Below are positions 1-11,121 of a stretch of DNA of 64,000 nucleotides, one piece after another. A model generated the notes under the pieces. That model did not search any database, was not told the origin of the DNA, and was given only the letters and a program-made list of their open reading frames with translations. The stretch comes from Caenorhabditis remanei (lineage: Eukaryota > Nematoda > Chromadorea > Rhabditida > Rhabditidae). The stretch is taken from assembly GCF_010183535.1 (NCBI RefSeq), contig NC_071333.1, positions 20,892,587 to 20,956,586 of the forward strand, in the 5' to 3' direction. The position numbers and the translations under genes were made by a program. Each line of letters starts with the position of its first letter. Position 1 is the stretch's first letter.

Positions 1-284
1 TCTATCAAAACAGCCAAAAATCAGGAGAGATAATGGTTTTGAATCATTTTTGGTTGTCTCAACATCCAGCAGTTGCCTTTTTGATGTTTGTGGCTGCAGA
101 ATCGTTGATTGACACAACAACAACACTGATCCAGACCCAAGAAGATAATTGAGCCATGACACAATTTGTCTTCACATCGCATCTTTCGACAAATTTAGAG
201 CACTTGGTCTATCCGCTTTTGTACTCTTTCTTTGCATTCACCAATGAGTCTAAATAAAAAACGAGAATAGAAACAAAGACTTAC

Positions 285-640
285 CAATGAGCTTGTTGCC
301 CAATCAAATGCCAATAAAATTGAGCGCCATTGGAGTCTTCGTGTCCAAAGTCACCAGTATTTGAAGCCACAATCGTGTGGACGTCAAAGGGATGATCAAA
401 ATCCGATATTTCACATGTGTCATCGCATTTTGAGACAAATAATCCTTTTTCAATCAATAAACTTTGAACGTTTGGGTTTTACCACGTGCTATCGCTATCA
501 CCTGAAAACATCACTATAACTATAACTATTAGTACCTGTTTCGGCTAAACAGTTGGTCGATGGTGTCCAGTAAATCCCGATTAGGCCCGTCGAATCCACA
601 TGCCACTGTCGAACGAGTCGTTCGCGTCTTTTTGTGTCTA
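285..640 (-). pseudogene. Decayed minus-strand coding fragment, two exons
   Basis: Two consecutive exons can be read on the minus strand. One ends at 536 before a GTACT donor, and the second runs 501 to 285 after a TTTTCAG acceptor and before GTAAG. The reading phases match across the junction and the protein is rich in W, Y, F and C (for example IYWTPSTNCLAE, then AQFYWHLIGQ). One in-frame TAA lies about seven codons into the second exon (after STW), and continuing to the next acceptor near 250 gives another stop. An alternative ATG frame in the first exon also stops at the junction. I do not recognise the family. A broken gene copy is the simplest reading; a sequencing error is possible. 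Confidence 0.35.
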
Positions 641-759
641 TCCGCCATACTGAAGACACCACTTTTCTTCTCATTACACCTTTTTGCAGGCTTCTCGCAC
701 TTGGTCTACCAAATGAACAATTGGAGATATTTGAGGCATTATCAGTAGCTTGTTGTGAA

Positions 760-2071
760 CAACCTGAAAAGGATAGACGTTGATGCTGGTGGTAACAATC
801 AAAGTCTTACCGTAATAACATTAAAATCCATATCTATCGTGAAACCAGCTGCTTAATAACCAAATTATGATAACCTTAGCTGTCTGATATCTTGAAGAGT
901 ATCGGAATTCAATTGATATCAGGTTTTTGTCATTCATCGGCTTTTGGGGAGCACTTTTCCAATTGAGCGGGTCTACTGGAAAGCCAACTGGAGACGTTAA
1001 AAAGCAGGGCAGTGTCGTTCAAAACCTTGCTCCAAGTAGGTCCCAATCAGAATGTCGTAACTTTATGTTCGTTGACGAATCCTATTCCGTATCACACAAT
1101 ATTCGAAGGACTGCTCATGGTGATCTGATTTGAACGAGTTGCCAACCTGGAAGCAAATCACATTTGTTCTGTCAAATCACCGAAAATTAAGAAAATCGAT
1201 AGTGGATTCGCGAGCGATGTAAGCCTATATTTGTTTGAATCTATTAACAGAGCACATCTTTGCAATGAAAAATTGGGCAGCGCTTCCCGCGCCCATAACG
1301 TCTTTTCTATTCCAAAAAATTAGATAATACTCACTTTACAAGTTCACAATCGGAATATAACGAGATCTGGGATGACTGAAGAGCACACAATCCACGATTT
1401 TGTCCGGATCGATGCCAAATGTCACTTTTCGTTGACTCTGGAAAAAAACAAGTTTTTTTAACAAACCACAAAGAAATGTTGTGAAATAGAGGTTTCCAAA
1501 TATAAAAACTTACTAAGAGCAACTATCAAAACAATTTTCATAGAATTGGAGCCATTCCAACGATTACAAATCGCTGAAAACGTTGAAGAAGGGGATCAAT
1601 AGTTAGTCTCTCCTAGTCTAGTCTCACGTCTCTCATCTCTAATGCGTGTCAATAGAGCGCGTTTGCCCGGCCTTCGCCTACTGGTCTTCCTTTGCCAGCA
1701 ATTTCAAGATTTGCTCATCTTTCATCTTTCAGTGGTTAAGAAAGAATAAGACAACTTAAAAAACTCAAAATAAAGTTGAAAGTCAAGAAACCGGACATAG
1801 AAAACTAACGGAAGATAGTCATAAAACGAAACTGGGAGTCGACGGCTTCCGATCTCAGTTTTCTCATCATTCCGCCCAAAGAACTGCTAGTCTGTCCAGC
1901 ATAAAAAGATGTTGCTTTTCTGGAGTTTATCACACTTGCTAAAATCAACACATAACTTCTGGAGAAAACGCACAAGGCAGCAACAAAGTTTGTTGATCGG
2001 TTTTAGTATTTTGATTTGAGTTAATTTCGGCTAATTTCATCCAAGACTCACCTTTTCAGCATATCGTGGTT
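760..2071. other. Intergenic and decayed sequence
   Basis: I see no intact gene here. Around 930-1090 the minus strand has a short open stretch with no clear splice sites. From 1255 to 1680 lies a copy of the dispersed exon-carrying repeat described separately. The rest is AT-rich with no recognisable signal. Confidence 0.4.
1255..1680 (-). repeat. Exon-carrying dispersed repeat, copy 1
   Basis: One of five copies in this window of a roughly 420 bp unit. One edge reads CAATGAAAAATTGGGCAGCG and continues with a CCCGCGCCCATAACG-like stretch; the other edge contains AATGCGTGTCAATAGAGCGC. Between them, on the minus strand, lies an acceptor (CAG), about 105 bp of mostly open sequence and a GTGAGTATT donor. 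The encoded peptide in this copy reads VTFGIDPDKIVDCVLFSH. Related copies are at 5535-5945, about 7305-7590, 7596-8000, and inverted at 45300-45740. Family not recognised. Confidence 0.6.
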
Positions 2072-2438
2072 TCATAAACGGTTAGCTATTTGAAAATATT
2101 CATCGGGATTCGGTGGATTCGGATCCAGCATCTGAAGCATTTCCGCCGCCGGCTCCAAATAGTCTCGAGACGGTTCTTTGTGAATTTTTAGATCAAACGG
2201 TGCCAATCGACTCAGATTATGAGGAGGAGAGTCCGGATGATTATGGTAGAGGAAAGGATCCCTCAGCGGGTCGTGATGAAAAGAATCCTGGATAATCATT
2301 TCCATAACCAGATCGTGGGACGCCGATCCGAGTGAAAAATATTGTCTCGAGACCATAAAGTGTCGCCGCCCGACTGGAATCATCGATTGGTTTTTGAGTA
2401 GTCGTAACCAACAGCATCACATTTGTGTATACAATCAT
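2072..2438 (-). pseudogene. Hypothetical protein exon, probably frameshifted
   Basis: Two overlapping minus-strand frames look like parts of one protein. The upstream frame begins with ATG at 2438 and a hydrophobic start (MIVYTNVMLLVTTT), and runs in good sequence to about GLETIF. From there the other frame continues with convincing protein sequence (HDPLRDPFLYHNHPDSPPH, then DPNPPNPDEYFQ) to a stop at 2072. The switch falls at a run of five T in the coding strand near 2340, so a one-base indel, real or from sequencing, could explain it. The N-terminus could be a signal peptide. No family recognised. Confidence 0.35.
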
Positions 2439-2439
2439 T

Positions 2440-3659
2440 TTCCAGTTTTTTCACGCATCAAATTCATTTTCCATCTTCTAATCAGGATCTCGATACAACC
2501 AGGGAGCCGTTTCAATGTTGTCCAATCTCACATTTCAATCTTATTCCTCGTTTCCTACTAACCCAGCTTTGGCTTGACCAAAGTCTTCGTGTATGAGGAG
2601 TGTTTCACCTCGGAGTTGTCGGATAATGAAGACTACCTGAGAACATAATTTTTGGAATTGCTGACAGAAATAGTACTCTTACCGTCATTTTGTCTCTTCG
2701 AAATCACAATTTCCGGTCACATCGGTCTATCATCGATGTTGGTCAAGTCTTGGTGCTTTTTGCTGATGTTTCCCGTCGCTGTGCAGATTCTGAAATGATA
2801 ACTTTGAGGTATTTGAATTGCTCATCAGTATTATCAATAATGAACGTCACACCAAAAAAAAATGCACGTATTTTGCCTGTTTTCTACGACTACAATGAAG
2901 AATCACTCACATTTTTTGATCGGATAGATTACTTGATAGTATTTTAGAGTTCCCGGTGCGCATCCAATCGTCTTTATCGATTTTCTGAAAAAAATTCAAT
3001 TTTGTCAAAATTCGTGAGAAAAACGCAGTAGAAAAGATGAAAAAAGTAGTCTCCTACGTATTGAACATAATTTCAGTGAAAAAATTCATGAAAAACACTA
3101 GGAAAATGATAAAATAGAACTTATTCAATGGAAAACAAGCGTTGTGGACCGCGACGCGACCGCGTTGCTTTAGGGGCGGAAAATGAGTAAAGGGACAGTG
3201 TTAATAGGTGTGGGCTAACCGAGAAACCAACAGCGAGTGGACCGAGGAGGACGATAAGAGAGATGAAGATATAATCGGAAAAGAACCGATAAGTTTCCAG
3301 TGTCGAGAACACAAAAAGTTTAAAAAAAACTATTTATTCGTTGTTGTGTGAATGTGGACAGGTAAATTAAAATGAACCGTGAGGAAATAATATTATTTTA
3401 TTCATTTATTTATTTAAATACGTCCGTAGAAATACGTGAAAGGGTCATTGAGGTCAAAAAAAATTGAGCAAAAATAGTGACACGTAAGAATAATGACACT
3501 AGTAAGGCAGATGATTATTCAATGATAGAAGGCAGGGGATTTCTTTTTTAGGTCAACTGAGATATGACCAAAACTAGGACAAAAAACCACAAATACATAA
3601 GGTTTCAGGATTATCGCTTCACAAAATTGTATAAACGCTAATGATTGTAACAAAAGCAA
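2440..3659. other. Decayed coding remnants and intergenic DNA
   Basis: On the minus strand between 2560 and 2800 short exon-like pieces with acceptors and donors remain. One contains the peptide LLIHEDFGQAKAG, which resembles a piece near 24517-24590 (FGQAKA), so both are relics of one unidentified family. Stops interrupt the reading. From 2950 to 3659 I see only AT-rich DNA and the 3' flank of the next minus-strand gene. Confidence 0.35.
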
Positions 3660-4892
3660 TTATTTGCGTGTATGCAATTTTGCCATTCCAGCAAAGAACT
3701 CGCCCAAATCGGTGGCGTCACTTTTCTCCATTTCCAACACGGCAAGGAACATCGCTTGACGCATGCTGTCAATTTTTTCTGGTTGACGGCGAGCAACACA
3801 ATTCGCCTGGTGCGTGATATGGTCCATGCTGATCTCGAAGTCTTTCATATCCTCAATTTGATCGTCGGTGACATTCTGCAACTGTGATTATTGTTGAGAC
3901 AAGCTGATGTTTGCTATGAAACTTACGGAAATGTTGGCAGGAATCCTCATTTCTTGATTTCCAATTTGATCATGGTCCTCGGTATCATTCATTTGACCCA
4001 CTTGATCTAGTTGACCTGGGAAACCAGACGTTGTTGGGTCCTCTAGTGGCTGATGGGGCTCCGACTTGATATTCGCCGTCAGAAGCGCGGGTGGAGATTC
4101 GCTAAAAATTGTTCATTAGTTTGTTCGATCAGATCGAGAAAGAAGAAATAAACCTTTGGTGTGTTGCTTCGCCAACAATATCCGTTCCTTCATAGAGCTC
4201 CTCTTGAGCGGAAAACGACATTTCCTGATTCTGCTCCTCGTCCACATCCTCAAACTGATCCTCGTCGATTTCAAACACAACGGGTTGTCCGTCCGCCGGG
4301 GTGATGTATTTTTGACGGAATTGTGCCTCCCAGTCTTGGAGTTTGACCCGGTAAAACCGGATGAATTCGTACACGGGCCATTTCCGCAGTTTCTGTTCAA
4401 CTTCCGCTGGTGACCTCAATTTTGTGGAAATTGCAGCTCGGAGGTGAATTCTCAGCTGCTCCTTGGCTCTTTTGAATACATACATGAGCAACTGCGCTAA
4501 AAAATGTCATTATTCACTTGGAATCGTATCGTGTTCTAGTAAAACTTACAGCTCAAGATGTGGCCGGTTCTCTTGAATACTTGAATGGCGACTATTGCAT
4601 ACTCCAGACGAATAACACTTGTGTTTTTAATATCAAGGATATCTGGTCTTCTCGAAATGGAATCCAAAATGACCAGCTTCAATAATTCTTTTTCTTTCGC
4701 GGGAATATTGATAGTGTTCCATTTCTGCGTCCTTATTGGTGGGATTTTTGTCACTGAAAAGTATTCTTTCATTGTCATCTTTCGGTTCGGATCTTCCTCT
4801 GGCAATTGGGGGACATTGAGTGTAGGTCCCCAGACTTGAGGGGCTGCTGGCTCGGTCCTGGCAGTGCGAGGTTGATAATGTGGCGATGACAT
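3660..4892 (-). CDS. Unrecognised nematode protein, four exons, 358 aa
   Basis: The model is exon 1 4892-4550, exon 2 4496-4154, exon 3 4101-3927 and exon 4 3875-3660. All junctions use GT-AG and keep one frame, giving 358 residues. The ATG at 4892 follows TTTCCAGA, a good acceptor with no upstream exon, so trans-splicing is likely. The N-terminal 25 residues are Pro/Ala rich. The middle (about 35-190) is predicted helical, with basic and aromatic patches such as RKWPVYEFIRFYRVKLQDW. Residues about 190-215 are very acidic (EIDEDQFEDVDEEQ), followed by a Pro/Gln/Asp-rich linker and a helical C-terminus ending at HTRK. I do not recognise a catalytic motif or a named family. The acidic linker and basic core would suit a nuclear protein, but that is inference. 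Confidence 0.75.
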
Positions 4893-5534
4893 TCTGGAAT
4901 AATATTTTTGGAAACAGGGTTCGCGGTTTTTGAAATGACGGAAGGCGGAATAGAAAAATTTTGAGCAAAAGGCGGAAGGCGTTTAACGCTGCTTGAAAAG
5001 TAGTTCGCAGCACGTAGAAAGAGATCAGACAGGCATCAACCCATAGAATACGGAAATTTTCATCAAACTATTTGTTTCAATACTTTTCAAATGACGGGCC
5101 GGCCCTAGAAAGCTTCGCCCCGGTCCGGTCCGCCATGCCCGTCTTGTCAGGGATATGGGGTTTCTGACTTTTTTTCTTATTTTTCAATTTTTCATGCGGA
5201 AAAATTGAAGAATGCAAAAACAAATTGTTTTTAGTTGCATTCTTCGTGTTTTTGCATTGAAAATCGAGATAAATATGCTTTGAGCTTTCTCTCTTATTGG
5301 ATCAAAGAAAAACTCATTTCTCTTGAAGATAAATAAAAAAGTAAGAAAAGTATGAGAAAACTGCAGAAAAATTCTAAAACACTTCAAAAAAAAAAACTTT
5401 CTTGATACATTTTTCTACGATTTTCAGTCGAACTCATCATGATAGAATTTCTGGGTTCACGTGATTCATAAAAGAGCCGTGATCCAAACAAAGTCTAACT
5501 AGTTGCCTAATTCTGTCAGCGTTTATCAACACAT

Positions 5535-5945
5535 ATCAAAACATCTTTGCAATGAAAAATTGGGCAGCGCTTCCCGCGTCCATAATGTTTTTTTACTTAA
5601 AAATAAGGTAAATACTCACTTTTCAAATAGGACATCACGTACAGTACGAGAGTCGAGTTGCTCAAAGTTCTGGTTATTCATTTTTGTGTGCGGGTCGATG
5701 GCAAATTGCACTTTCGGTGGGCGCTGAAAAAACACGTTTTTTTACAAACCACGTAAGAATAATGAGAACAAGAGGTTTCCAAATATGAAAATTTGCTTAA
5801 AGCAACTATCAGAATAATTTGTAATCAATTTCAGCCATTTTAACGACTAAAAATTGCTGAAAACGTTGAAGATGGGGGATCGATGGTTAGCATTCTTCGT
5901 CTCTCATCTCTAATGCGTGTCAATAGAGCGCATTTCTCCCCTGCA
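5535..5945 (-). repeat. Exon-carrying dispersed repeat, copy 2
   Basis: Second copy of the roughly 420 bp unit, minus strand. The internal exon is flanked by TTTTCAG at about 5727 and a GTGAGTA donor near 5620, and reads KVQFAIDPHTKMNNQNFEQL in an uninterrupted frame. Edges match copy 1 (AATGCGTGTCAATAGAGCGC at one end, the GGGCAGCGCTTCCCGCG stretch at the other). Confidence 0.6.
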
Positions 5946-5949
5946 TTGG

Positions 5950-6680
5950 ATACAAGAAACACCCGTCAATTTCGCTGGTGACCTGATTCCTAGTGTGTAC
6001 ATGCACTGCCCTGTTCATGTGAAAGGTGGCAGACAGGATCATTTGGCCGTTTTTGTGTATGCTAGGGTGGGAATAAAGGAAGGGTGAATGGATTAAATGA
6101 GATGAGGCAAGATGTTGTGTGCGATGAACATCTATTCGATAGCATTAATGAAGAAAAAAGATAGACTTGAGAGTAGCATAATCGGGAAAAGATCCGAAGA
6201 AAATATAATAAAAACCTTTTTATCGAAAATAATAACTTATTCAACCTTGTAATAATCAAAAAAGTATAAAATAAGTATTTTTATTAGGACTTGTCAGTAA
6301 CGATATGTTTCAGGCATTACAGGTAGAACGGTTGTTCCAGAATCGCTCAAATGAGAAAAAATTATTGCCTGATAGAAAATTGAGGTCTCCCTGCTAGCAC
6401 TGACTATCATTTTCCACCATTTGGCTTTTGCTTCTCAGTGAAACTATTGAAAAGTTACCCAGAAAAACCAGAAACTATTTTTTCTAAATTATTAAGTGGA
6501 TCTGTTGAAGTTGTCGAGCAGACTGAGAGGACAGAAGAGAGACACTCTCTTCTGTCACTTCTCTGTGCACCTGACTACATTATCAGAGCAGATTTGCATT
6601 CCCAGTTCTATTTCACACCGGTCGATCTTGAGCAGATTTTCAAACCATTCGTCTTCCCTTCAATTACGAAATCTTCTATC
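5950..6680 (+). repeat. Dispersed repeat, inverted partner near 50.7-51.3 kb
   Basis: Sequence from about 6070 to 6680 recurs in reverse orientation at about 50760-51340. The best-conserved block (6505-6595) is nearly identical in both and contains an inverted repeat of GACAGAAGAGAG. Read as protein on the matching strands, both copies share VEVVEQTERTEER followed by SLL.LLC.PDYIIRADL, but neither has a clean gene around it. Confidence 0.55.
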
Positions 6681-7304
6681 GGCTTTCTTGGGCGCTACAG
6701 GTTCATTTTCAGGCATTTGCTTTGTCCTTTGACGCTCTTGTACACTTCTTTTGTGTGTATACCAACGATTTCCCAACTACTCTGAAATAAAAATAGAATC
6801 AAAAACAAAGAGATTCTTCTTTTAAGAGAGGAACCGCTAATTTTGACTGAATTTTTGATTACATGTTCCAAAAATCGATAAATTTCATAAATTTCAGGCA
6901 ATTTTTCGCTAGTCTTACTGGAAACACATCACTACACACATCAAATGGAACAACTTTGAAGAGATCATTTTCCGTTTTTCTGAATTCCTGAGAGAACCTT
7001 TCTTCAGGACGGGCCAGTGTCGTTTGATATCGCTTCCCAATTTCAGACGTCTCTTCCGCATAAGGAGGCATCATACAGACTAAAAAATGTTTTTCGATTA
7101 TCACCAAATCCTGAAAAAATACAGATGAACTATGTGTAATTATAAAAAATGCTGCCGTGGAATTGGCTAGTTTTTCTGTGACTGACTTCCTCGCTCTTAG
7201 GTTTCGAATTTGATAACACTCCAGGGTTGAAATGATATACAAGAAGGCCGTTATGCAAATGAAATCTTAAAAATTGCCAAATTTTATCGGAGTCTATCAA
7301 CACA

Positions 7305-8000
7305 CGTCTCGAACCTTTTTGCAATGTAAAATTGGGCAGCGCTTATAATGTATTTTTTGATTTGATAATAACGTAAATACTTACTTTTCAAGTTTTAAAT
7401 TATGGGCAGATAAATTGTCAAGATGTCTGAACAGCATAAAATCCATGTTTTTGTCCGGATCGATGGCAAATGTCACTTTCGGTGGGCTCTGGAATTAATC
7501 ACGTTTTTCAAACAAACTACGAACAAATAATTGGAGCTAGAGGTTTCCGAGTATGAAAATTTACTTAAAGAAACTGTCAGAATCATTTTCGTCTCGAACC
7601 TTTTTGCAATGAAAAATTGGGCAGCGCTTCCCGCGCCCATAACGTTGTTTATGATTTAATAATGAAGTAAATACTCACTTTTCGAGTTTTATATCAAGTA
7701 CAGAGAGATTGTCGAAGTGTCCAATATGCACATTCTTCATAATTTTGTCCCGATCGATTGCAATTGTCATTTTTCGATGTGCCCTTGAAAAAAGAAGTTT
7801 TTCTAGCAAACCACAAACAACTAATAATAACTGGAGGTTTTTAAGTATGAAAATGTACATAAAAAAGCGATTAGAAGCATTTCCATTCAATTAGAGTCAT
7901 TTCAGTTACTAAAAACAGCTGAAAACGTGTAAACAGAAAAATCGATGGTCTGCGTCTCTCATCTCTAATGCGTGTCAATAGAGCGCATTTGTCCCCTCTA
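7305..8000 (-). repeat. Exon-carrying dispersed repeat, copies 3 and 4 in tandem
   Basis: Two adjacent minus-strand copies. The one at 7596-8000 is full length. The one at about 7305-7590 has lost part of the far edge. Their exons read KVTFAIDPDKNMDFMLFRHL and MTIAIDRDKIMKNVHIGHFD, each followed by a GTGAGT or GTAAGT donor, so the exon frame and splice sites are kept although the surrounding DNA has drifted. Confidence 0.6.
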
Positions 8001-8149
8001 GCCCTAGACACTTCAAGTTGTTCTTCTAATTAATATGATTAGATTTGATGATCTTTCAAATTTCAATAGTTGAGAAAATAAATTACTGCACACACAGAAC
8101 TTAATCAAACAACCGTCAGCACCAGAATACAGCTATTTTAAGAAAACCA

Positions 8150-8560
8150 ACTTCTTTTCAGCTGCATTCTTCGTGTTTTAGGACCGAAAGTCGAGATAAA
8201 TGTGTTTTTTTCTTATTGGATGCAAGAAACACCACGTCAATTTGTGGCGAAACTGGCAAACGATCAAAAACATGTAAAAACTGCAAAAGTTCCGATAACT
8301 TCAGAAAAAACAACATTTTTAATACATTTTCTCTGCGATTTTCAATCAAACTAACAAAATTAGCTGTTTGAGTGTTGAAATTATGAATCTTCCGCAAATC
8401 AGCAAAAGCTGAACACCCAGGACGAGAACTATGCTAGTAGTAAATTCAAAATACCCAAAAATCAGGTTTTACAAGTAAAAATTGTTTTGGGTAGGTGAAT
8501 TAGCATAGATTCCTTCTGTTTAATGTTATTTGAGTCAAGGGCATAGCTAAATTATTTTAA
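8150..8560. repeat. Dispersed repeat shared with 5.2-5.5 kb and 44.7-45.3 kb
   Basis: The stretch containing GCTGCATTCTTCGTGTTTT near 8160 matches 5235-5490 in the same orientation. The stretch with CACCCAGGACGAGAACTATG near 8410 matches 44790-44880 in the opposite orientation. It appears to be part of the same composite repeat as the exon-carrying unit. No coding capacity seen. Confidence 0.45.
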
Positions 8561-9717
8561 TCATCACCGAACATTTTTTAGGAGAATGAGTTTTTTATGA
8601 CATTTTCTCTGTGGCTGCTGTCTCTGAAACTGAAAATTTGAAAGAAAAACTCACTTCTTTGATATTATAACGATATACTACCACATAAATAAGGTTTTCC
8701 TTGTGAAAGTCAAGGAATACTGTTGAATACTGAAAGCCATTCCAAATACAGAGCTAGAATACTTTTTTGTTGCATTTTTTGTGATTAAAATTCGCAATTT
8801 CAGCGAAAAAAAAAACACGCTCTCTTCTGCAGAGAACCAACGAAAAACATTTCTCCGTGACGAGACCCGAGCAGCGTAATTCTGTGTGGGCCTTAAACCC
8901 TTTTAATCTTTGCGTCTCTTTTTCCCTCTTTTCATCGTCAGGGGAAAGCGTCCGACGGAAAGCGTCTGACGGAAAGATGGGAGAGGCGATAAGGGAAAGA
9001 AACCTCTCGATTATGCGTGCACTCTCTTCTCTCCCACCACACCATTTACAAAGACGTTCCGGCCACAACGTAGCCACAAGGAGTGTGAGCCCAAATGAAT
9101 GGCACACGCAATGCGTCCGAAGGGCAGCTGTCATAGATCTATGTGTGCAAACGTTGTTATTCCTTTCTCTTTTTGAAAGAGTCGAAGAGAAAGGCAAGAC
9201 CAAGTCTGACCGCGTTCAAGAAGAGCATAGGAAGTTCGAAAACCTTAGATACTTTTCGTTGTTTTGATTTCCCATCGGAACGTTTGTTAAAATTTGACAG
9301 AAGCTTTGGATTTTTTTCATTTTTTGGAAAGTTTTCTAAATAATATTATCGAAAAATTCAAATTTTGAATTTCTCACTCAAAACAGTGACGTTTTCAATA
9401 GTTTTTTTCATTGAAAAATGACTTTTCAGCAAAAAACTGAACTTTTAAAAAAATCAGTGCTCATTCATTATTCCGCATCAAATAATTCATGATGAATTTG
9501 ATTATAACCTCTCTTTACTCTCTATTCTCCCCTCAACGTCGCCGACACACAAAATCGATAATTCTCCTTCGAGCTCCGCTTCCCTTCTCATTTTGCACAT
9601 AGAAACTAATTTATTTTTTATGATATAATTTAATTTTTCTCTATCACCTCCCCCCCTTCTCGTTAGATGCCTTGATGCCATTATCGCGTGGTTAATAGAT
9701 TATCTTGCTATTTTCAG

Positions 9718-10529
9718 AATAGACGACGTCCGGCGGCGGCAGCAAATGAAAAATAAAGTTGATGGCACCACTCGGAAGTTAACGGGCATTTTCCTGCTTC
9801 TGAGATCGAATGCTCACCAAAGTCGACTATTAGGATAATTTGGATGCGATTGTTAGGAGTTCTGAAGATGGTGAGAAATTATTTGAATTGAGACAAAAAT
9901 ACAGATTTTTCAAGTTTTGGCTGAACATTTGTGATTAATTTCACATTTTCTTGAGGAATAGTCAAAATTCATGCAAAAATCTAATGTTTGGAACAATTGT
10001 GTGAAAAACTTCATTTTTCTCAGAAAAATGTGTCTAAAAACTCTAAAGTTCGAAATTTCAAAAGGTTTTTACGATTAAACAATGCATTTTCTAATTTTCA
10101 CCGTGATTACCTCAAAAATTAACCTAGATATTAAATTAGAGAAAACATATTTCCCCGAATACTGGAGTTAAGAAATCTAAAAAAAACATTTCCGTTTTAC
10201 CATTTTTATGAAAGAAAAGCTTGGATTTCTTCCAAAAATCTTCATTTCTTAGTGAATTTCTCCATTTTTAAGTCCAAAAACTCCTCAAAGCCAGATTTTT
10301 CTTTTAAATTGTCACCTAAAATTACTACTTCTCACCATTTATCATCCATCCCCAGTTTCCAGAAGAACGAATGGCCCTAGTTGAATTAAAAGACTGGCGT
10401 CAAGAAACAGAAGAGGAACCCGTGTGGAGTCATACGGAAGATCAATTAGAGAGAGAGAGAGGAGAAATTAATGGAGCAGACGACGGAACAAGCCACACCA
10501 AGGCTCACTCATTGTCTGCGGCTTATTAG
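9718..10529 (+). CDS. Possible small gene upstream of the MORC gene
   Basis: An exon-like stretch (about 9719-9871, after TTTTCAG and before GTGAGAA) and a second (10363-10529, after TTTCCAG) join into a frame reading SSEDEERMALVELKDWRQ and ending SLSAAY before TAG at 10529. The first ATG in that frame is at 10371, giving 52 residues; the frame is open further upstream but has no ATG. The peptide is Glu rich and hydrophilic. It could be a small gene, a 5' leader exon of the MORC gene containing an upstream frame, or chance. Not recognised. Confidence 0.3.
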
Positions 10530-11121
10530 GTACGAGAATGAAAATGTGAGTACTTCTAGCTATTTCAGAAGATAATTCTATGAACAATTTCTTAAAATGT
10601 GAATGAAAATCCCGGTTTTCTCAGGTAAAATTGGTAAAAATGCTCTCGCACGGTTCTGTCAAAGACCTTGCAAAAGTGGGAGGAGCCCGGCATTTCCGGA
10701 ACGTTTTGAAGTGAAACTGGCTGAAAAAATTGTCATTTTTTTGAGATTGGGGCGTGGCCTTATCCATCAATTCTTTCAGAATCGACTGCAACGAGGATCA
10801 ATCGTCAATCCGAGTGTCGAAAGCTGTGAAAAACGTCTTCAAAGCGGATCGATTTGTATTCTTACTGTTACTCGCATTTTTGTACTAATTTTGATTGTTG
10901 TCACCAAGTTGTAGATCTGTTGCTATTCATTTCTTGTATTATCAGAATGCAGTTAAATACTAACATATTTATTTTTTTAAACAAAAATGCATAAAATCCG
11001 TGTTTTTTTGTAATTTCTAAAAATAATGCTTGTTTCCTGTTTTTCGGTTCAATTCCGAGTTGGCTACCTTTCAATTTTCACTTTTTTTTGCAATTTTACT
11101 TATCATTTGTATCATTTATAG

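Larger units (their letters stand above)
4893..9717. other. Repeat-rich intergenic region
   Basis: No intact gene is visible. The region holds a GC-rich patch near 5095-5155 built around GGGCCGGCCC, a repeat at 5180-5490 that recurs at 8150-8420, three copies of the exon-carrying repeat (5535-8000) and the 5950-6680 segment that recurs inverted near 51 kb. From 8750 to 9700 the sequence is purine/pyrimidine biased, with CTCTCT and GACGGAAAG runs and long open frames on both strands that look compositional. This last part may be promoter sequence for the genes that follow. Confidence 0.5.

Noticed and set aside
4116..4413. Frames overlapping exon 2 of the 3660-4892 gene
   Set aside because: Shadows of the real exon, whose phase is fixed by splice junctions on both sides.
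8754..9267. Long open frames on both strands (136-149 codons)
   Set aside because: Both frames translate the same pyrimidine/purine-biased DNA; there are no splice sites at the ends and no family-like motifs, so composition explains them.
10603..10914. 103-codon open frame
   Set aside because: It lies between the small upstream frame and the MORC gene, with no splice support and a composition typical of intergenic repeat DNA.
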